From positions 1 to 42,336 of the forward strand of contig JAKSPC010000017.1 of the NCBI GenBank assembly GCA_024405155.1: 42,336 bases of DNA. Reading direction: 5' to 3'. Below, one piece after another: positions 41,662 through 42,336 of this stretch (position 1 is the first letter of the stretch; each line of letters opens with the position of its first letter). The notes under the pieces were generated by a model. The model saw only the letters and a program-made list of their open reading frames with translations, was not told where the DNA came from and did not search any database. This DNA is from Lachnospiraceae bacterium. Lineage in GTDB: Bacteria > Bacillota > Clostridia > Lachnospirales > Lachnospiraceae. Both the position numbers and the translations under genes were made by a program.

Positions 41662-42150
41662 TTACAGAAGCTTTTTTAAGTTGTCTTCGATGTCTTCGTA
41701 CTGTACGTCTTTCAACGTAACGAAATGCAGAATACATTCCACGACAAACCAGGAAAGTCCGCTGATGGCACAGAGCTTTTTCACGAACATGTCGTGATAT
41801 TTAAGCACCCCGCCGCTGGTATGGCTCTGCCCCACGTACTGATCCCAGACGTTCTGATACATCGCGGTAAACCTCTTCAGATAGGTAAACAGCACCCTTG
41901 TCTGTTCCTCCGGTGTGGATGCCGTTTTGATGGCTTCCTCCATTTCCTTTTCCACGGACTGCCAGTCCTGTAAGATGATCTTTGCCGCAAAGTATTCTTT
42001 GCTGGGGAAATAATTGTAAGCCGTCCCCAGACCGATGCCGCAGGCTTTTGCCACCTCGCGCATGGTAAACTTTTCATAGCCGCCGTTTAAGAGAAGATCC
42101 CTTCCCGCTGCCAGCAGTTTCGCATCCACATCCTTAATGATCTTCGGCAT
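41662..42150 (-). CDS. TetR/AcrR family transcriptional regulator
   Basis: The 162-residue product is short for the family, which is usually around 190 residues. It has a complete N-terminal TetR helix-turn-helix (residues 8-55; FTMREVAKACGIGLGTAYNYFPSKEYF). The all-helical ligand domain is probably abbreviated. A perfect 14-bp palindrome in its own leader suggests autorepression. No target gene is adjacent within the window; a divergent target could lie beyond 42336. Confidence 0.9.
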   Translation of the reverse strand: MPKIIKDVDAKLLAAGRDLLLNGGYEKFTMREVAKACGIGLGTAYNYFPSKEYFAAKIILQDWQSVEKEMEEAIKTASTPEEQTRVLFTYLKRFTAMYQNVWDQYVGQSHTSGGVLKYHDMFVKKLCAISGLSWFVVECILHFVTLKDVQYEDIEDNLKKLL

Positions 42151-42185
42151 AAATGTCCCCCCGTCAGGTCCGTTTTCGAGTTTTT

Positions 42186-42245
42186 ATGAACCTGTTCATT
42201 GTGCCAAACATTTGGATTTTACAGCAAAAACTGCGGATATGTCAA
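42186..42245 (-). promoter_or_regulatory. tetR promoter with 14-bp operator
   Basis: Minus-strand -35 TTGACA (42240-42245), an 18-bp spacer and -10 TAAAAT (42216-42221) form a promoter. ATGAAC-CT-GTTCAT (42186-42199) is a perfect palindrome just downstream of the expected start site, a placement typical of TetR-type autorepression. Nothing further is recognisable in 42246-42336. Confidence 0.7.
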
Positions 42246-42336
42246 TACTTTACCGCAAAAAAGCGTTAAAGGATATATCGGCTTCACTTGCAAAACTAAA
42301 TTCCACCCCAGAAAACGAAAAAGTGGATTTTACTTA

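Overview
The window reads as chromosomal DNA of an anaerobic, heterotrophic Bacillota (Clostridia, plausibly a Lachnospiraceae- or Oscillospiraceae-like gut or rumen organism). The reasons are strong AGGAGG-type ribosome sites on nearly every gene, tightly packed same-strand operons, an XRE protein fused to a superoxide-reductase-like domain, MtaA/UroD-type methyltransferase homologues, a Cthe_2159-type carbohydrate-binding lipoprotein and many sugar and peptide catabolic genes. The taxonomic call is inference; there is no rRNA here.

Layout. 1-47: 5' part of a tRNA-Val(GAC)-like gene on the minus strand, with its promoter. 546-4665 (minus): mutY, a small ORF, a D-cysteine-desulfhydrase-type PLP enzyme, an MBL hydrolase and nudC. 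4862-5758: a Fic protein with its own DNA-binding domain. 6345-9741 (minus): an FAD oxidoreductase and an AlkD-type DNA repair protein. 10116-14073: a cyclase-family hydrolase, diverging from a MurR/RpiR regulator that precedes two UroD-like genes with a clear promoter and palindromic operator. 14245-17822: the HTH-SOR fusion, then a minus-strand set of ROK kinase, Ldh2-type dehydrogenase and 6PGDH-like dehydrogenase.

17937-32406 is visibly AT-richer than its flanks and looks like one acquired catabolic module. A nine-gene minus-strand operon encodes a dipeptide-type ABC importer (SBP, two permeases, two ATPases), an M20 amidohydrolase, an FGGY sugar kinase, a PF04909-type amidohydrolase and an arabinose/fucose-isomerase-like protein. 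Divergent from it is a LysR-MBL-M20 operon. Together these suggest import and hydrolysis of an amide-linked sugar conjugate, then isomerisation and phosphorylation of the released sugar.

32495-42150: a secreted C69 dipeptidase, a possible PD-(D/E)XK protein, a dgoD plus GH13 glucosidase operon (the glucosidase carries an in-frame amber codon), a large carbohydrate-binding lipoprotein, a small LysM protein and a TetR regulator.

The most unusual signal is non-coding. Five intergenic arrays (225-463, 5943-6223, 9841-10081, 34239-34478, 41258-41423) consist of 39-bp palindromic units: 11-nt inverted arms around a loop of about 17 nt. The linkers are 14, 24/25 or 35 bp, so units repeat at 53, 63/64 or 74 bp, which are whole helical turns. 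Four arrays share the arm ATACATATAAT. The fifth uses a quite different arm sequence with the same geometry, and one unit of the first array also has a swapped stem. I know of no named element with this design.
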